Source: Clavelina lepadiformis
Lineage: Eukaryota; Chordata; Ascidiacea; Aplousobranchia; Clavelinidae
DNA length: 64,000 bases
Reading direction: 5' to 3'
NCBI RefSeq assembly: GCF_947623445.1
Contig: NC_135245.1
Span: 16,995,501 to 17,059,500, forward strand
Below, in pieces: positions 25,001 to 39,200 of the stretch. A model generated the notes under the pieces. That model had not been told where the DNA came from and searched no databases. It saw nothing but the letters and a program-made list of their open reading frames with translations. Each line of letters starts with the position of its first letter. The first letter of the stretch is position 1. A program made the translations under genes and the position numbers.

Positions 25001-27109
25001 TCTGACTTTAAGTGGTTATTTATAATGCTGAATTGCGCATGCTTGTAATGATTCAATTTGTCTTCTTCACTGCAAAAGATAAGGCATATAAATACCAACT
25101 CTTGAATTCACGTACTCGTTGCTAATTCAAGCATTTTATGACAGAATGCTCATGTTAGAAATCTTTTCTTTGTTAATGAATTTGAATTGAATATGCCATC
25201 TTGATTTTTTGTTTTTTCACAAAATGCTTGGAATTGAAATCGTTCTTTTGAAAATACTATGAACTTGTCATGTTAAGTGTCCATGACTGTTATTTTGTTA
25301 CATCATAGTCCACAAGGCATGTTTGATGCATGCTCAATTGCTTGAGGGATGTTTGCTTTGCAATAGGATCCTAGTCTTCACATACAGAAATGCCTTTTCC
25401 TTATTACACAGGAAAACTGATAAATTGGAATCAAGTGATAGTTTGAGAAGACATTCATTCGGGATAGGGCCGTGAGTCAAACTTAAGAGATGTAGCTCAT
25501 TTTTCTCTAAATTTTCCAGAAAGTGTTACCAGTATTATGTTGATGTATGCAGGATTGCAGGGATCCTTCATAATCATGTGCGATTGATTTTAATATATTT
25601 TATGTTTTTTCAAGTCTTGCTGCAACGCGACATGGGATGCACAGTTGCACTAACTTGCATACCTGTGTATTACGTGCTTGATTATATTATACTTGGCAGT
25701 GAACAAAATAGCATTGTTTTTTACAATTGGACTGAAGCAGTAATGTTAGCAAAACTTTGAAGTAAATGTTAATTTTTTGAGGAAGCTTGCAAGGTTGAAA
25801 TTAATGCTGGTACTAAATCTCAGGGTCTGTTGTTTTCTAAAGAACTTAATTGATTTCGTTTCATCCCTATTTTGAATTTGATTCGGGATGGTTGACACCA
25901 ATGTTTAAAATGTCAATACTAAAAATGGTTTGTCTTTTTTGTTCTGCATACTTGCCAGGTATTTCATGTGTCAAACCAGTTCAGTAATATACATTATTGG
26001 CGGCAAAAGGCAATTTTCGTTGAACAAGAAAAATCATAGTTGGGTGTCGCCATGTTAATTGTTAATATTGCTTAAAACTGATATTTACATTGCACATGTT
26101 TAGAATGTTTTTCTACTTAATTTGAATTGAATGGTGGTGGTAAGCGTATTAATTTATCAATGTCACAACTTGTTAAAAAGACTCCAATATTCAAAAGTAT
26201 ACATTGTTGAACTGCATGGTTAATTAGTATTTTGGTGCGGGTGTGATCAGCCAATAATTATATATACTTTTTTCAATTTTATGCTTAAGTTTCTATTCGA
26301 CATCCAGTTTGTAAATTTAGTGATTAGTGAGTTTAAATAAATTAACCAGCATCGATAATGTCCTAAGATTAAGCGACCGGTTTGTAAACAACACAAAAGA
26401 AAGATTTATGAGTAAACGAACAAATTATCTCGTTGTTAACAGTTCTGTGATTTTGTGAAATCTTATGTTTTGGGCTTAGCAACACGCACGAAACAAATAA
26501 CATTCATTCCAAGCGATTGTTATCAAGATGTGTTTAGTATTTTTTATCAAAGTTATTTCTTCAATTTATCATAATTTTAGGAAAAAACCTGCAGCCGCTC
26601 CAGGTGGAGCTAGTGGTTCAGATTTAGACCAACTGAAACAGGTATGATGTGAAAGTTACTTTAGCTTATTTTCTGTTTCAAGTACAAGTCACCAGGTATT
26701 CACCATTAACATATATAGTATATGTCTTGATCTCACAATTATGTTTGTCTTCTCTTCAGGAGATTTTATCAGAAATGAAAACTGAAATGCAAAACATTAA
26801 AGAAGAAATCATCAAAGGTATTATTTTCAGAGATTTTTGAAACTTTTCTGTGCATTTGGTCAAACAAGTAATGGTTAGCATAAATATTACAATGATGGTA
26901 CAGTGTGTTTTGTGAAACCTTTTGTAAAATCTCTTTACATAAATTAAAATGAAATCTTGAACACCATAAAGGACGAAGTGTGAATTCAATTCATTGTATA
27001 AAGGACATTTAAAATCATTTTGCGACTGTATAAACATGCCGTTATTGAGTTGATACAAAGATTTATTGTGATTCTTTTTCCAGCGATTCGTGAAGAGCTG
27101 AATAAGTGA
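13093..27109 (+). CDS. ENAH: Ena/VASP actin regulator (Enabled/Mena orthologue)
   Basis: Sixteen exons (13093-13097, 13271-13439, 14679-14856, 17293-18393, 18796-18838, 18974-19107, 19659-19855, 21865-21971, 22457-22487, 23657-23726, 23872-23935, 24590-24637, 25412-25471, 26581-26641, 26760-26817, 27084-27109) join in phase to 783 residues. Ena/VASP tetramers hold growing actin filament ends at lamellipodia and adhesions. Seen in order: EVH1 domain (1-117) with Tyr17, Trp24 and Phe78 of the FPPPP-binding pocket and the motif TFRVVGRK; a Ser-rich 367-residue exon; a Glu/Arg-rich LERER-like repeat (about 499-543); a poly-proline tract (about 546-590) for profilin; a G-actin-binding GLAAALAAAKLKKS motif; a KRPWQ segment as in Mena; PKA-type RRNS and RRHS sites; and a C-terminal tetramerising coiled coil ending AIREELNK. 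The symbol ENAH is by best resemblance; a tunicate probably has a single pro-orthologue of ENAH, VASP and EVL. Confidence 0.96.
13511..14086. mobile_element. pogo/Tc1-like MITE in Ena/VASP intron 2
   Basis: 576 bp, flanked by TA on both sides. The left end CAGTAGAATTCGCCTATAT is the exact inverse of the right end ATATAGGCGAATTCTACTG. The ends resemble pogo/Tigger termini (CAGTATAATTCGC type). Inside, the subterminal block GATATAGCCAAAGTCAATA occurs twice in direct orientation (about 13957 and 14052), showing an internal duplication of the right end. No transposase. Confidence 0.88.
17293..18393 (+). other. Giant 367-residue exon of Ena/VASP
   Basis: A single 1,101-bp exon sits between the EVH1 exons and the LERER exon, encoding nearly half the protein. 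It is rich in Ser, Asn and Gln, with no domain I recognise; possible phospho-sites and a PPNFPPSS stretch at its start are visible. Phase (1 in, 1 out) makes it a cassette: its length is a multiple of three and skipping it preserves frame. Its donor (gtctgt) is weak, and reading through gives a stop 18 bases later, so an EVH1-plus-Ser-rich short isoform is possible. Confidence 0.75.
20216..20710. mobile_element. hAT-like MITE in Ena/VASP intron 7
   Basis: 495 bp with inverted ends CAGGGGTGGCCAAA and TCTGGCCACCCCTG, followed inwards by GCGGCTC on each side. Flanks gtatatag and gtatacaa agree at six of eight positions (degraded 8-bp target duplication). No coding capacity. Confidence 0.85.
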
Positions 27110-30100
27110 ATATTGATCCAATGTGAAATTGAACAACGGAGCAGCCCTATGTTTTTTTCCGCTATATGTTCAACGTTTCAGACATTGTCAAGATTATCCA
27201 TCTGCTTTCACATCTGGTTTAAAGACCGGGATCTTTGTATTGTGATGTCATTATCTACTTCTGCATTCATTAATATTATATCTTTCAACGATGAAATGCT
27301 ACTTTAAAATATATATGGCTGTAGTTTTTGTCTGAGATGAAAAACAGTGTTATCTGAATACACGCTTGCTTCATTTTAGCCCAATTTCATCTTTTGTTTA
27401 AAGCTTTTGGAAAAACTTCAACGTATATATAAACTAACCTATCAGTTTTTTGAAAACTGCTAGCTTTGTAAAATTGTCCTAATTTGTTTGTTATTGCGGG
27501 TGTATTTAAGCAAACAATATTGCAAAATACTCCACAAATCAAAGATACACCAAAATTAATGATGGTGTTTTTACCGAGTATTCAAGGTTATTTTCGATAT
27601 ACTATAATCGTTGTCACAGATACATCTAAACCTCATTGTAGATTCAATTTTCTTGCTAATTACTTGTGCTTGTTGTCAGAGAATATGTTTGTTCAAATTA
27701 TTTTTGATCGCCATCTCACATCGGTCTGAAAATCGCATCTATAAAATCTGGTTTTCAAATCTTAACCATGCCCGTAGGGTCAGCCTGTCTGGTATATATG
27801 TCATGTTTTGTTCTAATATTAATCCCTTTGTAATGGTGTCAATGTCCAACACAGATGTCGTTGTAGCGGCTCTTCAACACGCTAGCTGTATTGTAAAACC
27901 AAAGCAAGGCTGATAATACAATACTATGAAGCCGTGTATTAACCAAAAAGAGATATGTGTATCTTTTCATATTTTCAACTCTGTTTATGTCATTGTAGCG
28001 TGCACTGCGTTGAACAACACGCGAAACCATGCGATGTGCCCGCTCACGTAATCTTTATATAAAATGCAGTGCTTTAAATTTCATGTACATAGTTCTTCAC
28101 GCTTTCATTATCGCTGTTCTTAATCTCTTTTGTGATGCATTTTTGCAATCGAATGGTAAGCTTTTGATCACCACATATGTTCTAAGTGATTGTCATTATC
28201 TGCTTTTCTGAAGTACTTTCACTTTTCATTTCGATTATTTGGCAATTATTTTTACCTTTGATTGAAATTATAAAGTTGGCGATAATTTCGTTTTCTCATT
28301 GTTCTTTGGAATTAACTTTGATTATGTGAAACATCTGTTAAGTCTGATCCTTGCAACTTAAAGCTCTGGTCGTTACTGTGTTTAAAAGTGAACAATTGCT
28401 ATGAAGGTTTATTTAAAGCTTACTATTAAATCATTCGGTTGAAGCTATCATTCAGATAAAGTATGTTTTGGCATATCGTCTTTTTTCAATCATCACATTC
28501 ATTATAACTGTTACAACGTAATCAGTTTGTTTCTATGTTTTTTTATCACTTGCTGCTTATATTCTATAGACTATTTTTTTCAAGCACCGCATTTTCTACT
28601 GGCACCGTTATTCTTGGATAAATTTGTACACTTTAACACATCACATTGCAAGCAATTACCATCGGTCGCTTGTTATTTAAGATTTTTGCTTCTTCATAAG
28701 CTTTTTTTCTAAAAACCGCTTTGCTTTACGACTAACACGTCGCACTAGTTAAATTCCAGTTTAGCGACCATTCCGTGCCACTTTTCGAGATTGTGTGATT
28801 TTTGCATTCCTAACATGCTAGATATAGCACAAGATAAATGTTGAAAATGCGTGCTTTGAGGACCAACATGACGTGTGTTGTGCATCGATAAAGCGATGAA
28901 TAAAAGCTTTGTATCCGGTGAAATGCTTCGAGAATTTGTTTTTATAAGCTGTTAGAATATGGTTTGAACTGCTGCCTTTTTTCGCTGCTCTAGCAAGTGG
29001 CAAAACTGCATTTTCTAACTTTACACCAAAAGCAAACAATTTGTACCTAAAATTTAGACAAATGGACATAAAAAGCTTAGATAAACTCTTGAAACGTTGT
29101 TTGAAAGCTTTATTTTACTTTTTAACCTTAAATATTTTGGACAGTAAAAAGAGTTATCACGATTGGTTAAATTATATTCACTCTTACCTTTGTGGTTATC
29201 TCAGGGATATTTATTAAATATTTTATTGTCCAATAATTTTATTAACTTCATTTCTATGTTTTTTGTGTTTTTTGTTTCCTTTGCATTTCTTGCTGTTTAA
29301 TCAAGTCTCCTGGAGAGTGGAAAGAACCAAGCGGTTATTAATGCTTTAGATTAGTTCAAGAGGCAAAGATACGCAGCCGATGTTTAAATTTATAACACGT
29401 ACTCGTTTACAAGGTGAACGCTTTGTCTAGCTAATTTAATCAAATCAAAAATAATCAAATAATTTTTAAAGTAACATAGAAGTTTTTTAATTAAGTCTCA
29501 GTTGGTACAGTTTATTACGGTTATCAATTATATTTCAAGTAGGTAGAATTTGTTTAAGTACAGTATAGTCATTCAATCACTGCACATTTTAATCAGTAGC
29601 GCTGTTAGCGGTAATAAATGGACCAATCACGAGTAGCCTTCCTTTGCGTACGAAATCAAAACACAAAATAAAAGAACCTAATGAAAGCCTACAGAAGTTC
29701 TGTAACAGAACCTGCCAGTCGCCTAGTCTGGCTAGGCCAATGAACTACAGTACTAAGCGTAGCCTTACCGTTAAAGCAAAATTTTAGCACTATGCTTTTC
29801 CATCCCCACAGTCAATGGCAAAAAATAAATGGTACGAATTAGCCTACTTAAGCACTTACTTGCGATATAAATCGGATTGCAAAGTGGAAAAGTGTCGAGA
29901 AAAGATACAAATTTCAAATCAGAAGATGTTAAGAATTACATGCTGCTGTATTGCAATAAATAAATGGAAAAATCTTAATAAAGTGAATGTTGATCGACCA
30001 CATGAACAAATACAAATGCTTGGTGAAAATTTAGAATGTCCTTACAGATTCCACAAATAGAAATGCTGCATCTTGTTTTTAATTTCACTCAGAATGGCTT

Positions 30101-30283
30101 TCAGTGCATGGTTCTTTTTTTGGCAATTTGTGCAACCTGGCGAAAGCCTCTCCCTTTTTATCTTGGAGTTTCAAACTTAACATTTTTTTTTATATATTAC
30201 CGTATGTAGTGTTTTAAAACTTATAGCAAGGCTGAAACAATATTTGTTGTAATACTGAGTGCAGTATATGGGCCTGGGCTGAA
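27110..30283. other. Ena/VASP 3' region and CENP-F upstream region
   Basis: No gene supported over 3.2 kb. The proximal part is probably the Ena/VASP 3' UTR; an AATAAA lies at 28899-28904 but its use is unproven. Open frames here are short and without family resemblance, including one of 81 codons at 29815-30060. The distal part should contain the CENP-F promoter. Confidence 0.45.
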
Positions 30284-33200
30284 ATGAGCTGGGCGCGTGA
30301 AGAATGGAAAGAGGGTCTCAATCAAAAGGCTCTTAACAAAATAATTGAGATAGAAAATCAGAATGAGAAGTTGAAAAAGGAAACCAAGCAAAAACAATTC
30401 CAGTTGGATTCTCTGGAAGCAGCATTTAACAAGCAGGTATGAAAATGTTTTGCATCATTTTCAACACTGCCATAACTCCAAACAAAAGTGAAAATTATGG
30501 ATTTCTGCATACACAAACCTAATCAGCGTGCACAAATTTATCACGAAACCTCAGATTTTGCAAAGAAAACAGGTTTATCACAATTTATAGAATCTGAATC
30601 TTTTTTCAATTTCACACATCCCTTCTGATCAAAGCTAAATGTTTTATAGCAATAGCATTATTGTATGCTATAAATATATATATTCATTCTTTTTTTGCAG
30701 AAAAGGCAGTGCGAGAGTGATAAATCAGAGATCAGCATCTTGAAGCGTGAAAATCACACTTTGGGAGAAACTTGTTCCAAACTAGAGCATAAGGTTAGTC
30801 AACCGTATTAATGTAAAATTAAGCACCATGCTTTAATAATGGAAGGAACTATGTGTAAAGCTTAGTTTAATATCAATTTGATAAAAAATTTTCAGAGTTT
30901 GTTGTAAGCAACCCTTTTACCAGACTGCTTTTGTTTCTGTTGCGCAGATAGGGTACTTGAAAACTTTAGTAAAATGAACAACTTTGCATTATGAATGAGT
31001 TAATTCCAGAAATATAAATTCAAGTGCGGTCTCAGTTTTTTAACTTTACTCTTAGTTGTCATGGAAGTTTGTCATTGCTTAAAGATTTATTTTATTCTGT
31101 GCAGAGTGAAAAGTTGTGTAATGAGTTACGCCACAAAGAATCCTACCTCAACAGCATTGAAAGCCAACTGCAACGATGTAAGTCCCAGCTTGATCAATCC
31201 AACAGCAAGGTAAATAGTTTCTTTTTTTACTTCCAAATTGAGTTAATTTTATTTTTAACTTCATGTTATTATTGTCTTATAGATAAATTACAAGAACAAC
31301 TTAATGGATTCTTCTTTTTTAAGAAATTATAACATATACATAAAAAATATATATATAATATGATTTCTTTTGATTTTAAGCATGTCAAAAATGATAACAA
31401 TGACCATAATGCTACCGCTCTTCTGAGTAAGTTGAAGGAGGTTGAATTGGAGCTTGCACAAGAGAAAAGCAAGAATGAAGAATTAGAAAAAGAGCTGAAG
31501 GATTCAAAGGTGAGTGCTCCCCAGTTATTATTATTGTTAGTTATAAGCACAGCAATTTCATCCACCATTTAATTTTTCTTTTTGCAAGACTCCAAAGGTA
31601 TCAAATCCTCAGCAAAGTTACAAATCCGCATTACCGTGGGCAATAGATTATGTGTCTCCTAAAAAAGAAAACAGGCAGCCAACCTTTGACCTTTTATCAG
31701 GATCGCCAGCTGCATTTGGTTAGAATTTATAATAATTCATTGACATTGATTTATGTGTAGATAAATATGTACTTTTTTGACTTTTTCTGTATTCAACACC
31801 TTTCCCTTGTAAATTTATTGTAATTTATTTGTAAGGCGCTGGTGACACAGGCTCAGTTCCATTGCTGTCAGACCTGAAACTGCCCTTGTTACCCATCAGT
31901 AATAATATTGAGGTGGAAAATTTGAAAGCTGAATTAAACGGTAAGCGATTTTCTTGCGCCGTTTTTTGGCATCATGTAAAGTATGATGGATAGTATTGAT
32001 TAACTTTAGTTTCACATTCATTGCATTTTGTTTATCATGTTTCTTGTCAAATGTAAACCTTATTTGAAACTGATTTTACCACACTTTCCTCCCATTTAGC
32101 CTCTGCTAAATGCAACAAAGAAATGGAAGCGAAATTGAATGATGAACTGAAGGAGGCGAGGTCAAAATTGTTGGATAAAGAAAAGACCATACAAAAGAAA
32201 ACTGACGAAGTTGTTAAATACCAAATGCAAGTTGAACAAGTCAATATTAAGGCACGGTGGACAATTGATGTTGCACTTTAAAATTACTGGTGTGTTATAA
32301 AAGTTTTCTTTTTAAATAGGTTGTTGAGTGTGAAAAGAAGCTTAAGCAAATTAGTGAGGAGTTAAAATGCGAGCGATACAACTCAGAATCGACGAGGAAT
32401 TCATATCAAACAAAGCTCCAAGAGCAGGAAAAAATGAAAAAACAGGATCTTTCAAGCGCACATGATGCGCTGAAAGAGATGGAGAAACAGTTAAAGGAAT
32501 CAAAAACCAAGTAATTTTCTGATAGATTTAAAACCTATATATTTATCTGATATTTTTTTATAAAATATAATTTTGGTCAATCGTAGTTTTAATTGCTAAA
32601 ATTTATTAAAATATAACTATCATTATTCGTTTCATTTTAAAAGTTATGTTGTGCAAATGCAATTTCAGACTAACTCAAGAGCTAAACAAAGCCAATAATG
32701 ACTTAAGAAAAGCTCAGTCTGACATTGACAAAACTCAAATCAATTACGAGAGAGTAGAAGCAAACTTAAAGAAAACTGAACAAAAGGTGTCACAGATGGA
32801 ATTGCTTCATCAGACTCATGAGAAGAATGCAGCTGAGCTCAACCGCTTTTTAAAAGTAAAAATGCATAAGTTAGGATGACAATTTATGAATGATGCATTC
32901 CTTCATTGTTCATTTGTTTGCTAGACTATACTTTGTTGTTGAATATGGGTCATGTCACAATTTTTTAACTTGAACATGGTTAGTCAAAATATTGGTGAGA
33001 AATACTTGTAACTCTTATAAGTTAATTATTAATTGAAAAGTTGGTAAATAATATCTGTCAAAAATTTTTTATTCAGCGTATTTATTGTTTACGTAGGAAG
33101 TCAGCAAAGAGAGAGACAATCTTGTTTGCAAGCTCGAATGTTGTGAAAATAAATTAAGAACATCTCAGCAAAAACAAGAGGAACTTCAAAGGGACCTAAA

Positions 33201-36200
33201 AACCTTACAAAACTCGGCAAATTTCTCCACTCAAGAGCTGCTTAAGAAGGAAAGTGAAGTGTTGGAATTGAGACAAAAGTTTGAGAAAATGTCGAAAAGC
33301 CATGGTAAAAATTTTACTTTGCTTGATTATTGCACGTTATTTCTTTCGTTCTTATTGTCCTGAAATTTTTCTGTATGTTTTGGCTTGGCTTATGTTATTT
33401 GATGATGTTCTGTATAGAAAATAATGCTGAGGCCTTGAAAATGAAACTGTGTGAGTTGGAAAAGAAGAAATCTCGAGCTGATGGTCTCCTGCAGCAAAAA
33501 GATAGCGAAGTCTCACAAGTAATAAAATTGTTTTCATGTCAAAGCTCATAATTCAGAAAATTGCAAGTTTTATGGTTTGCAGATTATAATACAGGCGTGT
33601 ACAGATGTGCCAAATTAAAAAAGTTTCGATTGTGAGATTAATTATTAATCATAGGTTTTGACATTCGTGTGAATCTGTATTGAATTTGTTTCTGTTAACA
33701 ATGTTCGTTTCGTTTTATCAGAGTGTCGCTTCCACTTTATCAAATGAACAAGCGAACCAGGATTATTTTGTAACTGAAGTAAATAACATACAAACTGTTT
33801 TAGAAAATAATTCAAAATTTCGGATTTGTGATCTAAACCAGGGCTTCCCAAACTTTTTTGCTCGCGACCCCTTTCAAACTTCTGAAGTTTTCCGCGACCC
33901 TTCACGTTTAAATTGATAAGCAGTGCGAAATATACATTAGTCATTAGTGACATTTATTGAGATGCAAAGACTGAATTCAAGCCACCAGTACTCAAAGCCT
34001 ACTTACTACTTTACACATATGTAGGCTACTGCAAACAAAAAAGCACACACATTTATTCAGTGTGATTGGTCCGACTGCTTTCTGCTACAAAGCAAGTCCA
34101 GCCGTGGCTCAATATCTGTTAATGCTGGTCTCAAGGCGGTTTCTATGTTTATTAGGCTTGAAGTATATTTTGTTTTGATTGTATTTTGTACTTCGTGTAA
34201 AATTGGTATACGCTCTGCGACCCCTGAAGTTCGTTACGCGACCCCTTGCGGGGTTGCGACCCCCAGTTTGGGAAGCCCTGATCTAAACTACAGCATACTC
34301 GTCGAATATTCTGTCTTGTACTCGTTAATGCCATGACAGTAGTTTTAAGTGAAAGCACATACATTGGCTGCTAACTAAATTCTTGCTTCATTTTCTGTTT
34401 ATTTTCAGTTAAATGCAAAACTTTGCAAGATGGAGAGCAGCTCTAATGAGCTTGCCCAAAAGCTTGAAAAATGTCAGAAGGAGTGTGCTGCCTTGAGCCA
34501 GGAAAATAGCATGCTCATTGAGCAGGGTGAAGAGACTGTGATGTTGCTGAAAAAAGCCAAATGTGACTACGAACAGCTGAAGAAGAAACACGATGCTGAC
34601 ATCAGGGAATCTGCACGGAATTTTAAGGATGAAATAAACCAGTATGTTGTCGTCTTATTTGTAAAATTGTTTTTGATGATTTTCTTTGGAATGAAAAATT
34701 TTTATTAATGGTGTTAGGTGGCAGAAAAAGCTAGATGAGAACTGCGAATCTTCCCAGCAGCAGCTGGATGCTCTTCTAAAGGAGCATGTTTTGGAAAAAG
34801 AAAATCTGACAAAGCAGATTAAACGCCAAGAAGAGTCCATAAAAGACCTGTCTGGTCAGTTGGCACAAAAAATGGAGTTATTGATCTGCATAAATCAGAA
34901 AATAGATCAACTGACTTCAGCCAATGAAGAAATCAAGAGAACCAGTGATTTACTCTTGGAAGAAAAGAGGATGTTGATTGAGCAGGACGAAAAGAAAAAC
35001 TTTCTTATTAATGGTCTTCAGCAGAAACTGGAAAATGCTCTTCAAGATTTTGCTTCTTCTATGGAAGCACACAGTTGCCTGGAGGAAAAGCATGCTGCTC
35101 TTATTGAGGAAGCAAGAGCAGATCTTATTGAGAGAAAGAGTCTGGAAGGAAGAGTAGAAGATTTGGAGGCTCAGGTGGAGACATTGAAAAACAGCGAAAC
35201 CAGTTCATCTCATTTGAAAAATGAGCTTGATGTCTCAAAGCACCAACTGAAGGAAACCCAGGATAAGTTGTGCAATACTGAACTCCAACTTCAAGAATAT
35301 ATCAACAAAGTACACGCATTACAACAAGAGAACAGTGCCTTTCAGGAGAATTTACATGCAACTGCCATTGAAAATGAAATGACTGCTTTAGCATTAAATG
35401 AGTTGAAAAAATCATTTGAAGTGCACACAACAAGTTATAATGCAGATTTGGATACGAAAAGCAGAGATATCACTGCACTTCAAAAATCCAATGAAGATCT
35501 CTTAACACAAAAAGAGGATGCACTAAAAGAACTCAATCAGATCAAATCTAATCTTGTTACTGTTGAAGACGATAAAGCTGATGCATTGAATAAAATAACA
35601 CAGATTCAAACCTGTTTGAACCAGAAAGAGAGTGAGCTGATGAATTTACATTCATCTTCATCTGGCAGCTTAAAGATTTGCGATGATTTGCGAAATCAAC
35701 TTCAAGAGAAAGTTGAGGAATGCAAACTTATTCAACTAAACTTGCAGCAAACCAAGATAGATCTTTGTGCAAAACAAGATACTTTAATGGAACAGCTTCA
35801 TAAATCTGAAGCTTTAACTGAAGACTTGAATAACGAAATCACCTCTCTGAGACAATCTGCAGCTATCTCTTCTGATCAAGAAGAGCAGCATAAAAAACTC
35901 CTGGACGAAAGATCTAAAGAGCTTGACACGCTGAAATCCCAAACTGAATCTTTGCTTGAAGAAAAGTGTGATGAGATTGCAAAACTTTCAGATGAAAATC
36001 GCTCCCTTGTGTTGCAGGTGTCCCAGCTGAGTACTTGTTTTGAAGAAGCAACCAGTAGAAATGATACCCTGGCTGGAGAAGTGGTTACGTTACTTTCTAA
36101 GATTTCCTCTTTGGAGGACATGCTCAAAACTGAGTCTTTCAAACATCACATGTTTGCTGAAGAAGCAGAGAAATCTTTGAAAGATTTAGCGTACAATAAC

Positions 36201-39200
36201 AATGAATTAAAATCTGAAGTGGAAAGTTTAAAGCTATCCTTGGAGGATATAAATACTGAGAAAAATGTTGCGTATGATCTTGCGGATAGTAGACTGGATA
36301 CCATTCGTAAGTTGCAGGATGAAGTGGAATCAGCAGTGAAGGAAGTGGATGGCTTGAAGAATGCCCTTGTTGAATTTCACAAAAAGAGTGCAGATGATAA
36401 AGTAATTATCGATGAACAGAATACCAAGATTGAATTCCTTCAGCAAACTTTACAGCAAAAGGACGTTGATTATCATAAGTCTTTAGGTGAATGTAATTCA
36501 GCTAAACAAGCTCTAAATGACCTTGAAAGAGAGCACCATGAAACAGTCAAATCTTGGCAAGCTCAAAAGTCAACGTTACATGATGCAGCAGAAAAAGTTA
36601 TCATGCTTGAACAAGCACTCGTTGGAAAGGAAAAAGAAATGGAAGTCATCTCTAATGACCACTCAGAAACTCAGTCTCTACTGCAAGCGAAGCTATCTTG
36701 TCTCTCAGAAGAAAACTGCCTATTAAACACTCAAGTCACAGAGCTCACTGCTGAGCTGGATTACAGGAATGAGCAAGCGAAAAAAGCTGCTTTAGACAAC
36801 CAGAAGCTGGGACAAAAGTGTGAAGACTTACAAATAGATCTGAATAAGGTCTCTGGTAACTTTGAACTTCTCCAAATGGATATTGAAGACAAGGACATTG
36901 CCATGAACAAACTAGAAGAAGTAGTGATGCCAAACTTGGAGCAGACGATCTTACAATTACAGGAGGATCTTGAAAAGTTACAGAATACAGAAAAAACATC
37001 CCAGTGTGACATTGAAAAACTAACTGAACTTTGTGACACAGCAGCTAATGAAAACACTCAATTGAAGCAACATTTAGAAGATGCCAAGTTATTGAAAGAA
37101 CAGCAAAATTCTATTATCGAGAGGCTGGAATCACAAAATGCAGAAATCAGTGAAGAAAACAAAAGTTTGACACAGAAACTTGAATTATTAGAAGCGGAAA
37201 GACATGAATTTAAATCACTTTCAGAAAAGAATGAATCACAACTAAAAGAGGTGAAAATTCTTCATGAAACATTACAGGGTGATGCTGACAAGGAACGCAA
37301 GAGATCTCGAAAAGATTCAGAAACTCTTCAGGAGGAGTTGGATGCCTGTCGCAGTGAAAATAATTCATTAAGGTCTGATAATGAGCAAATGCATCTCTCC
37401 CTGGATGATCTGCTGGCGAAGAGTGAAAACCTAGAAATTCTCTGTGATCGATTGACTCAGGACAATGGAAGCTTGAGGGAGGAGACAGAAATCTTGAGTC
37501 GTGAGTTGACAACTGCCTCCCACACTCTTATTGACCTTAAAAATCAGCTTGATCTCACTCAGCAGGAACTTGAACGTACTCAAGAGTCTAAACTGGATCA
37601 GTCTAGGACTCTCATAGAAGAGGTGGATGATTTTCATCAGAAAGAAACATCTTTGAAGGCTGAGGTTGAGCAGTTAGCCGAGAAGTTACAAAACAAAGAT
37701 AAGGAATATGAAATCTTGAAAAATGAACATGATGACTTATGTCAAACTAATATGAGCCTAAAAACGCAGACTGATAACTTGCTGGAGCAAGTAGATCAAA
37801 TGAAAAAAGAATACTCAAATAATTCCTCCCAAATCGAAAGTCACGCGGCTGACATCCAACTTTTACAAAAACAATTGAAAGACAAAGAGGATGAATACAA
37901 GGATATTGCCAATCAAACATCCGACGTCATTATGAAGCAAGAAGATGCTATATCATCTTTAAAGATGAGTCAATCGTCTCTACAAGAAGAACTTGATAAG
38001 ATCACTACAACTGCCAGCATCTTGGAGAAAGAGAAGTTATCATTGGAGAATGCTTTACACATGGTTGAAATTGAAAAGGAAAATCTTGAGCAAGCTTTAA
38101 GTAATGCTGAAGCAAATTTGGAAACAGTAAATGGTGAAAATATTGAAACCAAAGAGAAGCTGGTATCTGCATTTGAAGAAAACAGCTCTCTATGCTCCTT
38201 GGTGTACGATTTGAAATTGCAATTAAAGGATATTGAAGAAAAATCTCAGGCAACTTTAACAGAGATCAGGTCTCAGTTTTCATGTGTCAATGTCCAGCTG
38301 GATGCTGCCACACAGAAACAATCCTCCTCTGATGCTTTCCTGGCATCCAAGGAAGAACAGATTTCACAGCTCTGTGAGGAAATTACGACTTGTAAAGCAA
38401 AACAGGACTCGGTAATGGAAACATTGGATGTGGTTAGTTTAGAGAAGAATAATCTGACTATTCAGGTGGAAGATCTGTTGCTAAAACACAGTGAGCTTGA
38501 AAACTTGGCTCAGGAACATCATGCGAGGTTTCAAGATGCCACAGAGCAGCATGCTCTAGAGCTGGATGCGTTAAAGACACAGCACGGTGATTTTGTTACA
38601 AAACTGGAGAAAAATATTCTAACACTTGAATCAACAAATCACAAATTGCTATCCCAAGTAAATGAATCTTCAAAGAAATTTGATGAAACTTTGAATGAAA
38701 TTAATGAACTAAAAACCACTCACTCAGTGTTAACTCAAAAATATGATGCCCTTGAAGTCTACTCAAAGACACTTGAGGCTGAGTGTGATGCATTTAGGTG
38801 CAAGATAACCGAAAATATAACCCTGATTGAAAGCTTAGAACAAATGAAAAATGAAACTCTCCGTGCTCTTGACGACCAGAAATCAGAACTTTGCACAAAA
38901 AAACAAAAATTTGAAGAAGCGGTATCCATGGCCAATGCTGAATTGAAGAAGCTTCAGCATGAGTTAGCAACATCAGAGAATAATTTAGCTGTCGCCAGAA
39001 CTAACTTGGAAATACGCGACGAAGACATTGAATCTCTCACACAAGAGTTGGAAAAGATAAAAGAGTACCTATTGGCAAAAGAAACTGCCCTCGTTAAGGA
39101 GCAAGAAGAGAACTTACAGCAACAAGAAGAACTGAACCTGTCAAAGGAAGCTAACATTTCTCTTCATGAGGAAGTAGCTGTTCATAAAACTAAAATAGTA

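Noticed and set aside
29815-30060. 81-codon plus-strand ORF just upstream of CENPF
   Set aside because: AT-driven composition, no family resemblance and it is not joined to the CENPF first exon, which has its own conserved start.
31272-31332. Extra CENPF exon after a TTATAG acceptor
   Set aside because: No usable donor in frame, and flanking exons 3 and 4 already join in phase 0.
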